Below are positions 1 through 7,693 of a stretch of 64,000 nucleotides of DNA, in pieces (position 1 is the stretch's first letter; every line of letters begins with the position of its first letter). The stretch covers positions 682,001 to 746,000 of the forward strand of contig NZ_BBMC01000002.1 of assembly GCF_000971255.1 (NCBI RefSeq), in the 5' to 3' direction. Origin of the DNA: Demequina rhizosphaerae. Lineage in GTDB: Bacteria > Actinomycetota > Actinomycetes > Actinomycetales > Demequinaceae. Below the pieces are notes generated by a model, which saw only the letters and a list, made by a program, of their open reading frames with translations, made no database searches and was not told the origin of the DNA. The translations under genes and the position numbers were made by a program.

Positions 1-1158
1 CTCGATGCCCTCGGATCCGGCCTCGTCGACGTACTCCATGTGCGGCCACTCGGTGAGGCCCAGCGGGTCCGCGATGAGGTGGTCGAGGAACGCGTTGTCC
101 CACTCCTCGTTGATGAGGCCGGCGCGGGGTCCCTGGAGCTGGTGGCTCATGCCGCCGGTGCCCCAGATCTGCACGTTCAGCGGCTCGCCGTCCCACTTGT
201 CGAGCGCGCGGCGGATCGCCTTGCCGAGCTCGTAGCAGCGGCGCCCGGACGGCACCGGGTACTGCACCACGTTGACCGGCAGCGGGATGATCTTGCACGG
301 CCACTCGTCGACGTCGCCGAAGACGAGCGACAGCGGCACCGTGAGGCCGTGGTCCACGACCATCTCGTTGACGAGCGTGAGGTCGAAGTCGTCCTGGATC
401 ACCGACTGCGCGATGTGGGCGGCCAGCTCGGGGTGGCCGTAGACGTCCGGCACCGGGCGGGGCCCGTAGCCCTCGTCCGCGACCGGGTAGTGCGCGCCCG
501 TGCCGAGCACGAACGTCGGGATGATGGTGGAGTCGAAGGCCGTGGCGTGGTCGTTGTAGATGAGGATGATGACGTCGGGGGTGTTCTCCTTCACCCACTT
601 GCGGGTCCACTCGTAGCCGGCGAACAGCTTCTTCCAGTACGGCTCCTCGGTCTTGCCGAGGTCCATCGCGGCGCCGATCGCGGGCACGTGCGAGGTGAAC
701 AGCGCCGACGTGTACTTCGCCGGGGCGTCCGGGCGCATCGTGGTGGCCTTCTCCTTCGACGGCGGCGTCCAGCCGTCGAGGTCCTTGAGCCTCACGCCCT
801 CGGGACGGCGCCCGCCGCCGATCATCATGTCGCGGTACGCGGCCTCGCTCATGCCGGTCATCGAGCCCGCCATCTGCTGGAAGCTCATGCCGTGGGTCGC
901 GCCGATCTTGCTGAGGAAGTAGATGTTGCCGCCCTCGGCCATCATCGCGTTGAGGTCGAGGTCGAGCACGGCCTGGCGCTGCGCGGGCGACAGCGGCCAC
1001 TCGTCGAGGTACGCCTCGCGGTCGGCGAGGTAGCGCTCGCGGTTCTCCGGCTTCATCAGCGACATCGAGAACTGGTTGAGGTGGAAGCCCTTCCGGGCCT
1101 GCTCGGCGTCGAAGATGATCGTGCCGGGGATGTCCTTGTACGGCTTGTCGAGGGACAT
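1..1158 (-). CDS. Protocatechuate 4,5-dioxygenase, fused alpha-beta (partial)
   Basis: Extradiol ring-cleaving dioxygenase of the LigAB/gallate dioxygenase family, which opens protocatechuate between carbons 4 and 5 to give 4-carboxy-2-hydroxymuconate semialdehyde. Reading from the ATG at 1158 gives 386 codons with no stop before the window edge, so the C-terminus is missing. Residues about 1-110 match the small LigA subunit (FDAEQARKGFHLNQF, MMAEGGNIYFLSKIGATHG) and residues about 145-386 the catalytic LigB subunit (ALFTSHVPAIGAAMD, IYNDHATAF). The one-chain arrangement resembles Arthrobacter PcmA and gallate dioxygenases. A strong Shine-Dalgarno (GGAAGGAG) precedes the start, which lies 1 bp after the stop of the upstream hydrolase, so the two are co-transcribed. 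Gallate or another catechol is possible as substrate, but pobA nearby favours protocatechuate. Confidence 0.9.
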   Translation of the reverse strand, partial: MSLDKPYKDIPGTIIFDAEQARKGFHLNQFSMSLMKPENRERYLADREAYLDEWPLSPAQRQAVLDLDLNAMMAEGGNIYFLSKIGATHGMSFQQMAGSMTGMSEAAYRDMMIGGGRRPEGVRLKDLDGWTPPSKEKATTMRPDAPAKYTSALFTSHVPAIGAAMDLGKTEEPYWKKLFAGYEWTRKWVKENTPDVIILIYNDHATAFDSTIIPTFVLGTGAHYPVADEGYGPRPVPDVYGHPELAAHIAQSVIQDDFDLTLVNEMVVDHGLTVPLSLVFGDVDEWPCKIIPLPVNVVQYPVPSGRRCYELGKAIRRALDKWDGEPLNVQIWGTGGMSHQLQGPRAGLINEEWDNAFLDHLIADPLGLTEWPHMEYVDEAGSEGIE

Positions 1159-1159
1159 G

Positions 1160-2152
1160 TCATGCTCCTTCCGGCCAGTAGAGGCGCTGGGGGTTGTCGA
1201 CCAGCAGCTTGTGCTGCAGCTCGGGCGTCGTCGCGATCTGCGGGATGTAGTCGACCAGCAGCCCGTCGTCGGGCATGTGGTCCTTGAGGTTGGGGTGGGG
1301 CCAGTCGGTGCCCCACAGCACGCGGTCGGGGAACTCCTCGACCACGCGTCGGGCGAACGGCACCACGTCGGTGTAGGCGTGCTGCTCGCCGTCGAGCGCG
1401 CGGGGACCGGTGACGCTGAGCCGCTCGGGGCACGACACCTTGGTCCACACGTTGGGGTTCTCGCGCATGAAGCGCAGGAACAGGTCGAACTCCGGCCCGT
1501 CGGGATCCTTCGTCACGTCGGGGCGACCCATGTGGTCGACGACGACGTCGGTGGGGATGCCGGAGAAGAAGTCGTAGAGGTCGGGCAGGTCCTCGGCCTC
1601 GAAGTAGATGACGACGTGCCACCCGAGCGGCGCGATCCTGGCGACGATCTCGTCGAGCGAGTCGGTGGGCACGCGGTCGACAAGCCGCTTGACGAAGTTG
1701 AAGCGCACGCCGCGGACGCCGGCGGCGTGCAGCTCGGCGAGCTCCTCCTCGGCGACGTCGCGGCGCACGGTGGCGACGCCGCGTGCGCGGCCGCCGCTGC
1801 GGTGCAGCGCGTCGACTAGCGCGCGGTTGTCCGCACCGTGGCACGTGGCCTGGACGATGACGTTGCGGTCGAAGCCGAGCCGGTCGCGCAGCGCGAACAG
1901 CTGCGCGGCGGAGGCGTCGCACGGCGTGTACTTGCGCTCCGGGGCGAACGGGAACTCCTCGCCGGGACCGAAGACGTGGCAGTGCGCGTCGACCGCGCCG
2001 GCGGGGAGGCGGAAGGTGGGCGTCGCGGGCCCGTCGTACCAGTCGAGCCAGCCCGGCGACTTCTCGAAGCCGCCGGTCGTCTCGCCGTGGCGCGCCGGGG
2101 CGTGCGCCGGATGGCCGGGGATGTCCTTGATCACGTGTGGCGTCCTTGTCAC
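1160..2152 (-). CDS. ligI: 2-pyrone-4,6-dicarboxylate hydrolase (LigI-like amidohydrolase)
   Basis: A 330-residue amidohydrolase expected to open the lactone 2-pyrone-4,6-dicarboxylate to 4-oxalomesaconate in the protocatechuate 4,5-cleavage pathway. The N-terminal part holds the barrel motif VDAHCHVFGP (about residues 54-63), and near the C-terminus is WGTDWPHPN with the conserved aspartate; both are typical of LigI. Length fits the family (about 290-330 aa). It is first in a minus-strand operon with the dioxygenase and is divergent from a LysR regulator. The dehydrogenase, hydratase and aldolase of the pathway are not in the window and probably lie beyond position 1. A related amidohydrolase with another lactone substrate is the main alternative. 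Confidence 0.85.
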   Translation of the reverse strand: MTRTPHVIKDIPGHPAHAPARHGETTGGFEKSPGWLDWYDGPATPTFRLPAGAVDAHCHVFGPGEEFPFAPERKYTPCDASAAQLFALRDRLGFDRNVIVQATCHGADNRALVDALHRSGGRARGVATVRRDVAEEELAELHAAGVRGVRFNFVKRLVDRVPTDSLDEIVARIAPLGWHVVIYFEAEDLPDLYDFFSGIPTDVVVDHMGRPDVTKDPDGPEFDLFLRFMRENPNVWTKVSCPERLSVTGPRALDGEQHAYTDVVPFARRVVEEFPDRVLWGTDWPHPNLKDHMPDDGLLVDYIPQIATTPELQHKLLVDNPQRLYWPEGA

Positions 2153-2238
2153 TCGCGGGTCTCGATTCCCACCCTAGGCTCGCGCCACACTGTGGTCCAA
2201 TAGATTCTGTAGCAACGCCGCATAGAGAGATTCGATGC
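2153..2238. promoter_or_regulatory. Divergent promoter region ligI / lysR
   Basis: An 86-bp gap between the divergent starts of the hydrolase operon and the LysR gene, noticeably richer in A+T than its surroundings (for example CCAATAGATTCTGTAG near 2197-2212). LysR regulators normally bind T-N11-A palindromes in such a divergent region and activate the opposite operon in response to a pathway intermediate. I cannot assign the exact operator or the -35/-10 boxes with confidence. A TTCCCA half-site near 2167 resembles the half-site of the IclR-type palindrome at 4601-4617. Confidence 0.5.
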
Positions 2239-3156
2239 ATGGCACTGGCCGACCTCAACCAGCTCCGCACCTTCGTCGTGCTCTACGAGATGCGCAGCCT
2301 CACCGGCGCGGCGGATCGGCTCCACGTGACGCAGCCGACCGTCAGCTACACGCTCGCTCGCCTGCGCAAGCGCTTCGGCGACGACCTGTTCCGCCGCGAG
2401 GGCCACGTCATGGTGCCCACCCCGCGCGCGACGCAGCTGTTCGGCCCGCTGCACGAGGCGCTCGCCCAGATCGACGCGACCGTGACCGACAGCGCCGACT
2501 TCGACCCCGAGGGCTTCGACGGCGAGCTCACCCTGGGCCTCACCTCGATCGGCGAGCAGACCTTCCTGCCGCCGATCATGGCGGCCCTGGGGAGGCAGCG
2601 GGCCGCCCCGCACCTCGTGGCGAAGCGCCTCGATGCCGACGTGGCCGAGGAGGAGCTCGTCCGCGGCGCGATCGACGTCGCCCTCACCGTCTCGGTCATG
2701 GACACCGCGCGCCTGTGGCGCACCCCGGTGCGCGGCGTCGAGTACGTCGCGCTGACCTCGAGGAGCCACCCGCTGCCGCCCACCGGGCCGCGGATGTTCG
2801 AGGGGCGTCGCTTCATCCGCGTGTCGACACGCGGCGGCCACGTGTTCCCGAAGCAGGCGCTGGTCGAGCACGGCCTCGTCCCGCAGGTCGCGCTCACGGT
2901 GGAGGAGCACTCCACCGTGCCCGCGGTGCTGGCCTCGACGGACCTGGTCGCGCTCCTGCCGCGCCACGTCGCGGACGTGTTCTGCGGCTGGTTCCCCGAC
3001 CTCGAGACCGCCGACCTGCCGTGGCCGGGCACGAGCTCGCCCGTCGCGCTCTACACGCGCCGCGAGATGAACCTCTCACCCGCCCAGCGGTGGTTCCGAC
3101 GCCTCGTGCTCCACGCGGTCAGCAGCGGCGAGTTCACCGACGACGCTCAGCGCTGA
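2239..3156 (+). CDS. LysR-family transcriptional regulator
   Basis: A 305-residue LysR-type regulator. The N-terminal winged helix-turn-helix spans about residues 1-60 (LNQLRTFVVLYEMRSLTGAA, HVTQPTVSYTLARLRKRFGD), followed by a periplasmic-binding-protein-like effector domain (about 90-300). The ATG at 2239 puts the HTH at the usual distance from the N-terminus; an in-frame upstream start exists, but it would add residues unlike the family. The gene is divergent from the protocatechuate meta-cleavage operon, which suggests a LigR-like role: activating that operon when protocatechuate or a derivative is bound. Its last 10 bp overlap the convergent gene at 3147. Confidence 0.88.
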   Translation: MALADLNQLRTFVVLYEMRSLTGAADRLHVTQPTVSYTLARLRKRFGDDLFRREGHVMVPTPRATQLFGPLHEALAQIDATVTDSADFDPEGFDGELTLGLTSIGEQTFLPPIMAALGRQRAAPHLVAKRLDADVAEEELVRGAIDVALTVSVMDTARLWRTPVRGVEYVALTSRSHPLPPTGPRMFEGRRFIRVSTRGGHVFPKQALVEHGLVPQVALTVEEHSTVPAVLASTDLVALLPRHVADVFCGWFPDLETADLPWPGTSSPVALYTRREMNLSPAQRWFRRLVLHAVSSGEFTDDAQR

Positions 3157-3797
3157 GGGCGGTTCCAGCTCGCGCGCGCCGGGTTCATCGGGGTCCGCAC
3201 GGGGATGGACCACGACGAGTGCGGGTGGATGCTGAGGATCGCCCGCTCCCACCATCGACGCGCCTCCTCGGACAGGTGCGGGAGCACGGCGTCCTTGTCC
3301 GCATCGTCCTCGGGCCGGGGGCTGAAGGCCTTCCACAGAAGCTGCACCTCGGGCGCGCCCGTGGGGATGCCGTCGAGGTCGAGCACGACGCGATCCCACG
3401 GCAGCTGCAGCCGCGGATCCCTGCGGTAGACCCAGGCCCGCGGAGCGCCGTCCTCGACGTTGACGCGCAGCACCCAGGCCCCCGCATCGTCGTCGTGGAC
3501 GAGCACGGGCTGCAGATCGGCGTCCTCCGCGGCGTCGGCGATCGGCATCACCCCGTCGCCGTCCGGCACCCAGGCGGTGTACCGCGCGGGCAGCACGTCG
3601 AGGAGGGCCGGCAGGTCGGCGGGGACGGTGCTGATGTCGATGTTCTCGCGCTCACGTATCGGTGAGCCGACCCAGCGGTCGAGCGCGGCGCCGCCGGACA
3701 GCCACCAGCGGGCGGGGCTGGACCCGAGGAGCTGGGCCACCGCCTCGGCGGTGAGGGCGGACCAGGGTCCGGAGGGAGACGGAGTCGCCGGCGACAT
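3147..3797 (-). CDS. Nucleotidyltransferase-fold protein, ANT(2'')-like
   Basis: A 216-residue protein whose N-terminal part resembles the nucleotidyltransferase domain of aminoglycoside 2''-adenylyltransferase-like proteins: RWWLSGGAALDRWVG (about 30-44) followed by RERENIDIST, which fits the G-G-x-AxD core. The second half (LDGIPTGAPEVQLLWKAFSPRPEDDADKD region) matches the usual C-terminal part of these proteins. Many members have no proven resistance function and are annotated only as amino-acid-transporter-like or nucleotidyltransferase proteins, so substrate and role are unknown. It is convergent with lysR, overlapping it by 10 bp, and divergent from the IclR gene. Confidence 0.6.
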   Translation of the reverse strand: MSPATPSPSGPWSALTAEAVAQLLGSSPARWWLSGGAALDRWVGSPIRERENIDISTVPADLPALLDVLPARYTAWVPDGDGVMPIADAAEDADLQPVLVHDDDAGAWVLRVNVEDGAPRAWVYRRDPRLQLPWDRVVLDLDGIPTGAPEVQLLWKAFSPRPEDDADKDAVLPHLSEEARRWWERAILSIHPHSSWSIPVRTPMNPARASWNRPQR

Positions 3798-3837
3798 GGT
3801 CCGAGGCTACCCCCGCGCGCTGTGGCATCCTGCCGCC

Positions 3838-4590
3838 GTGGCGAACTCTCCCTCAGGCGACTCGGCGACCGACCGGCTCGTCCGGGTCCTCGAGACGTTC
3901 ACGCCGACGAGGACCGTGCAGACCGCGGCCGACATCGGCCGCCGCGCGGGGCTGCCGTCGTCGACCGCGCACCGCCTCGTGGGCGAGCTCGTGGAGGCCG
4001 GGCTGCTCGATCGCGACGGCGAGGGACGGATCCGCGTGGGCGTGCGCCTGTGGGAGCTCGCCACTCGCTCGTCGCTCCCGCTGCGGGTGCGGCAGGCGGC
4101 GCTGCCCGCGATGGAGCGGGTCCAGGCGCGGGTGCGCGAGCACACGCAGCTCGCGATCCTCGAGCAGGACGAGGCCCTGTTCCTCGAGAGGCTCAGCAGC
4201 CCGGACGCCGGCGCGAACATCACCCGGATCGCCGGGCGCCTGCCGCTCCACGCATCGTCCTCCGGGCTCGTGCTGCTGGCGTTCGCAGACCCGGAGGTGC
4301 AGGAGCGCGTGCTTTCCCGCCCGCTTCGGCGCCTCACCGCCCACACCCCGACCGACCCGGCGGCGGTGCGCCGCAAGCTCGCCGAGGTGCGCCGGCTGGG
4401 GCATGCGATCGCGCCGGGCTTCATCGAGGAGATCTCCACCGGCGTCGCGGTGCCGGTGCGCGACCGCGGCGGTCGCGCGATGGCGGCGCTCTCGGCGGTG
4501 CTCCCCCGCGACGCCGCACCGGGCCTCGCGCTCGAGGAGCTGCATCGCGCCGCGCTCGAGGTCGAGCGCGCGCTCGCCGAGCCCCGCTGA
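3838..4590 (+). CDS. IclR-family transcriptional regulator (PobR/PcaR-like)
   Basis: A 250-residue IclR regulator with an N-terminal winged HTH (about 8-70: TDRLVRVLETF, AADIGRRAGLPSSTAHRLVG) and a C-terminal effector domain containing PLHASSSGLVLLAF and RRLGHAIAPGFIEEISTGVA, typical IclR effector motifs. I chose the GTG at 3838 because it gives the normal family length; an upstream in-frame ATG at 3796 would overlap the divergent gene. It sits 90 bp before pobA on the same strand. IclR proteins (PobR, PcaU, PcaR) commonly control 4-hydroxybenzoate and protocatechuate genes, so regulation of pobA is the natural inference. Confidence 0.87.
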   Translation: MANSPSGDSATDRLVRVLETFTPTRTVQTAADIGRRAGLPSSTAHRLVGELVEAGLLDRDGEGRIRVGVRLWELATRSSLPLRVRQAALPAMERVQARVREHTQLAILEQDEALFLERLSSPDAGANITRIAGRLPLHASSSGLVLLAFADPEVQERVLSRPLRRLTAHTPTDPAAVRRKLAEVRRLGHAIAPGFIEEISTGVAVPVRDRGGRAMAALSAVLPRDAAPGLALEELHRAALEVERALAEPR

Positions 4591-4600
4591 GGTAGATAGA

Positions 4601-4617
4601 TTCCCAATCAATGGGAA
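4601..4617 (+). promoter_or_regulatory. Candidate IclR operator upstream of pobA
   Basis: A perfect inverted repeat TTCCCA-N5-TGGGAA lies in the 90-bp gap between the IclR gene and pobA. Its position and size suit a regulator operator, and the adjacent IclR protein is the obvious candidate binder. That assignment is inferred from context only. A single TTCCCA half-site also appears near 2167 in the ligI/lysR promoter region. Confidence 0.5.
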
Positions 4618-4680
4618 CCGCCCGCCTTCGGGCGTTCCCCCGCCGCACAATGGGCGTCGCATCGTGTCAAAGGAGACATC

Positions 4681-5853
4681 ATGACCTCAGCCGTTCGCAC
4701 CCAGGTCGCCATCGTCGGCGCGGGACCCGCGGGCCTCGTCCTGTCGCACCTGCTCGCCGAGGCGGGCATCGACTCGATCATCCTCGACCAGCGCTCGCGC
4801 GAGGACATCGAGTCCACCATCCGCGCCGGCATCCTCGAGCAGGGCACGGTGGATCTCCTCGCGACCATCGAGGGCTCGCGCGTGCACACCGTCGGGCAGC
4901 GCCACGACGGCATCGAGCTGCGCTTCGAGGGCGCCGGGCACCGGATCGACTTCCCCGGCCTCGCGGGCCGGTCCGTGTGGCTCTACCCGCAGCACGAGGC
5001 GCTCAAGGACCTCCTCGCGGCGCGGCTGGCCGCCGGACAGGACCTCCGCTTCGGCGTGATAGCGACCGCGGTCGAGGGCGTCGACACCACCAGCCCGCGC
5101 ATCGTCGCCATGGACGATGCGGGGGTGCCGTTCGAGGTCGAGGCGGACTTCGTGGTGGGCGCGGACGGGTCGCACTCGGTCGTGCGCAAGGCGATGTCCG
5201 GATCCCATGCCGGCTACTTCCGCGAGTACCCGTTCGCCTGGTTCGGCATCCTTTGCGAGGCGGCGCCCAGCGCCGACGAGCTCATCTACTCCAACTCCCC
5301 CGACGGCTTCGCGCTCATCAGCCAGAGGTCGCCCACGGTGCAGCGCATGTACTTCCAGTGCGACCCGACCGCCGACGCGGGGGCGATGAGCGAGGCCGAG
5401 ATCTGGGACACGCTGCAGCAACGGGTGCCCGGCACCACGCTCGTCGAGGGGCCGATCTTCCAGCGCGACGTGCTGCGCTTCCGGTCCTTCGTGGCCCGCG
5501 ACCTGCGTCACGGGCGGGTCGCGATCGTCGGCGACGCCGCCCACACCGTGCCGCCGACCGGCGCGAAGGGCATGAACCTCGCCGTCGCGGACGTGATCCT
5601 GCTCGCGCGGGCGCTCGAGGCGCTGCTGCTCCGGTCGGACGAGGCGCCCATCGACGGGTGGGCCGATGCGGCGCGCGACCGCATCTGGAAGGCGCAGCAC
5701 TTCTCGTGGTGGATGACGAGCATGCTGCACGTCGCGCCCGACGCCTCCGACTTCGACCGGCTGCGCCAGCTGGGCGAGCTGCGGTCGGTGGTCGAGTCCG
5801 AGGCGGGGCGCACCTACCTCGCCGAGGGCTACACGGGCTGGCCGATGGGCTGA
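4681..5853 (+). CDS. pobA: 4-hydroxybenzoate 3-monooxygenase
   Basis: FAD-dependent monooxygenase converting 4-hydroxybenzoate to protocatechuate with NAD(P)H and O2. The 390-residue length matches PobA. Visible motifs are the FAD-binding VAIVGAGPAGLV (about 9-20), the PobA-like stretch RAGILEQGTVDLL, the second FAD motif FVVGADGSHSVVRKAM, and GDAAHTVPPTGAKGMNLA near residue 285, the GD motif that contacts FAD ribose. A good ribosome site (AAAGGAG) precedes the ATG. Its product is the substrate of the fused dioxygenase at 1-1158, so the two transcription units form one pathway. A GGACGATGCG copy lies inside at 5112. Confidence 0.95.
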   Translation: MTSAVRTQVAIVGAGPAGLVLSHLLAEAGIDSIILDQRSREDIESTIRAGILEQGTVDLLATIEGSRVHTVGQRHDGIELRFEGAGHRIDFPGLAGRSVWLYPQHEALKDLLAARLAAGQDLRFGVIATAVEGVDTTSPRIVAMDDAGVPFEVEADFVVGADGSHSVVRKAMSGSHAGYFREYPFAWFGILCEAAPSADELIYSNSPDGFALISQRSPTVQRMYFQCDPTADAGAMSEAEIWDTLQQRVPGTTLVEGPIFQRDVLRFRSFVARDLRHGRVAIVGDAAHTVPPTGAKGMNLAVADVILLARALEALLLRSDEAPIDGWADAARDRIWKAQHFSWWMTSMLHVAPDASDFDRLRQLGELRSVVESEAGRTYLAEGYTGWPMG

Positions 5854-5875
5854 GGCCGCGTTCGACCGCAGTGCA

Positions 5876-5940
5876 GCGCGCTGGGAGGTGCTGACTGCCC
5901 AGAATCAGCGATTCCGGGCGCTGAGCACCTCGCAGCGCGC
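5876..5940. repeat. 65-bp imperfect inverted repeat after pobA
   Basis: Two arms of 31 nt (5876-5906 and 5910-5940) are complementary except at about five positions, separated by only three bases. The left arm begins GCGCGCTGGGAGGTGCTGAC and the right arm ends GAGCACCTCGCAGCGCGC. It begins 22 bp after the pobA stop and could terminate pobA transcription, but it is much longer than a usual terminator and has no T-tract. A REP- or MITE-like extragenic palindrome is an alternative. Confidence 0.65.
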
Positions 5941-5957
5941 AGAAGCGGGGGAACGCG

Positions 5958-5993
5958 AAACGGCCCGGCTCCCCTGAGGGAGCCGGGCCGTTT
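5958..5993 (-). terminator. Rho-independent terminator of tRNA-Thr
   Basis: A perfect 16-bp stem (AAACGGCCCGGCTCCC and its complement) closes on a 4-nt loop. It lies just beyond the 3' end of the tRNA gene on the minus strand and ends in TTT. The sequence is symmetric, so it may also stop read-through from pobA. Confidence 0.85.
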
Positions 5994-6000
5994 CCGAACG

Positions 6001-6073
6001 AGCCGCCTGTGGGAATCGAACCCACGACCTATTCATTACGAGTGAATCGCTCTGCCGACTGAGCTAAGGCGGC
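6001..6073 (-). tRNA. tRNA-Thr (anticodon CGT)
   Basis: On the minus strand the sequence folds into a standard 73-nt cloverleaf: acceptor stem GCCGCCT/AGGCGGC, D-arm GCTCAGTCGGCAGAGC, anticodon stem ATTCA/TGAAT around loop CTCGTAA (anticodon CGT, reading ACG), and T-arm GTGGGTTCGATTCCCAC. The discriminator base is T and CCA is not encoded, as is usual in actinobacteria. A strong hairpin terminator follows within 10 bp. Confidence 0.97.
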
Positions 6074-6133
6074 GGTGCGGTCCCGAGGGATCGCGTCCAT
6101 GCCCCTGAGGGCACGGAAAGACATGATAGCGCC

Positions 6134-7684
6134 TCAGCAGCGCAATCCTGAAACCGGCATCTCGCCGTCCACGAGGTAGCCGTCGACCGCGTCGACGATG
6201 CACTGGTTCGAGCGTCCGTACGCGGTGTGGCCCTCGCCCTCGTACGTGAGCAGGGTCGAGCTCGCGAGCTGCTCGCTGAGCGACTCGGCCCACGAGTACG
6301 GCGTCGCCGGGTCGTTCGTCGTGCCGATCACCAGGATGGGCGCCGCGTCGTCCGCGGCCTCGAGCGCCGTCACCGGCTCCTTCGCGATCCACGGCCAGCC
6401 GTCGCAGCCCAGCGACGAGGCGAACCACCAGCCGAACGTGGGCGAGACCTCCTCCATCTGGTCGCGGAAGTCCGCGAGCGAGTCCACGGTGAACTGCTCC
6501 GCCTCGCCGCCGTCGAGGCAGCCGATCGACGTGAACGCCCACTGGGAGTTCGACATGTAGTCGCCGCTGGTCGGGTCCTTGTCCAGGTAGAAGCCGGCCA
6601 GCTGGTAGAAGATGTCCGCGGTGCCGCGGCTCATCACCTCGTCGAGGCCGGCCTCGAGGTAGATCCACGAGCCCTCGTCGTACATCGTGATGACCATGCC
6701 GTAGATCATGAGGTTGCCGTTGACGGGGTCGCCGTCGAGCGACTCGTAGCCCTCGTCGCGCGCCTGGATCGCGATGTCGTAGACCTGCTGGCGCGCCTGC
6801 TCGCGGGAGCCCGACAGCGGGCAGGTGTCCTGGTCGAGGCACCAGTCGATGAAGTTCATCAGCGCGCCCTCGAAGCCGCGCGCCTGGCCGGCGGCCTGCT
6901 CCTCGACCGGCAGCGTGAAGTCGACGGCGCCGTCGAGGACCATCCGTCCCACGCGGTCCGGGTAGAGCTCGGCGTAGACGGCCCCGAGCTGGGTGCCGTA
7001 CGAGTAGCCGAGGTAGTGGAGCTCCTGGTCCCCCACCAGCGCACGGATGACATCCATGTCGCGCGCGGCGGACGACGTGTCGACGTTCTCGATGAGCGGC
7101 CCGCTGAGCTCGCGGCAGCCCTCCGCGAAGTCCGTGGTCGCCTGACGCGCGTCGGCGATCGCGGCCTCGGTGTCGAGCGTGAGGTCCGTGAGGTAGTAGT
7201 CGTCGATGACGTCCGCGTCGCCGCACGCGAGGGGGCTGGACTCCCCCACCCCGCGCGGGTCGAAGCCGATGATGTCGTACGACGCCAGCACATCGTCCCC
7301 CGCCATCGCCACGAAGGACTCGGTGAGGTCGAGGCCGCTGCCGCCGGGGCCGCCCGGGTTGATGAGGAGGCTGCCGATCCGCGCGTTCGCGTCGGTGGCC
7401 TGCGAGCGGTTGATCGCGAGGTCGACGGTCTGGCCGGCGGGGTCGGTCCAGTCGAGCGGGACCTGGATGGTCGCGCACTCGAGCGCGCCGCACTTCTCCC
7501 AGGACACGGTCTGGTCGTAGACGGGCGAGTCGTCGGGGGCGACCGGGTCGCCGCTGGGCGCCTGGGACAGCAGGCCGGTGACCGAGGGGTCGGAGGGCTC
7601 GATCTGCGTCCGGTCCGCGGTGCAGGCGCCGAGGAGGGACGATGCGGCCACCAGCGCGGCGACCGCGGCGAGGCGGCGTTTCAT
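6134..7684 (-). CDS. Secreted alpha/beta-hydrolase, tripeptidyl-aminopeptidase-like lipoprotein
   Basis: A 516-residue exported hydrolase of the Streptomyces Slp/Tap type, which removes tripeptides from exported proteins. The N-terminus is a lipoprotein signal (MKRRLAAVAALVAASSLLGAC) with the lipobox cysteine at residue 21. The catalytic serine is in GYSYGTQLGAVYAE (G-x-S-x-G), the oxyanion region is NPGGPGGSG, the acid is in the TTNDPATPY segment and the histidine in GEGHTAYGR; the C-terminal TAP-like domain is present. It starts 9 bp after the DNA polymerase delta' gene and may share its transcript. Substrate specificity is inferred from family only. Confidence 0.85.
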   Translation of the reverse strand: MKRRLAAVAALVAASSLLGACTADRTQIEPSDPSVTGLLSQAPSGDPVAPDDSPVYDQTVSWEKCGALECATIQVPLDWTDPAGQTVDLAINRSQATDANARIGSLLINPGGPGGSGLDLTESFVAMAGDDVLASYDIIGFDPRGVGESSPLACGDADVIDDYYLTDLTLDTEAAIADARQATTDFAEGCRELSGPLIENVDTSSAARDMDVIRALVGDQELHYLGYSYGTQLGAVYAELYPDRVGRMVLDGAVDFTLPVEEQAAGQARGFEGALMNFIDWCLDQDTCPLSGSREQARQQVYDIAIQARDEGYESLDGDPVNGNLMIYGMVITMYDEGSWIYLEAGLDEVMSRGTADIFYQLAGFYLDKDPTSGDYMSNSQWAFTSIGCLDGGEAEQFTVDSLADFRDQMEEVSPTFGWWFASSLGCDGWPWIAKEPVTALEAADDAAPILVIGTTNDPATPYSWAESLSEQLASSTLLTYEGEGHTAYGRSNQCIVDAVDGYLVDGEMPVSGLRC

Positions 7685-7693
7685 CCCGCCACC

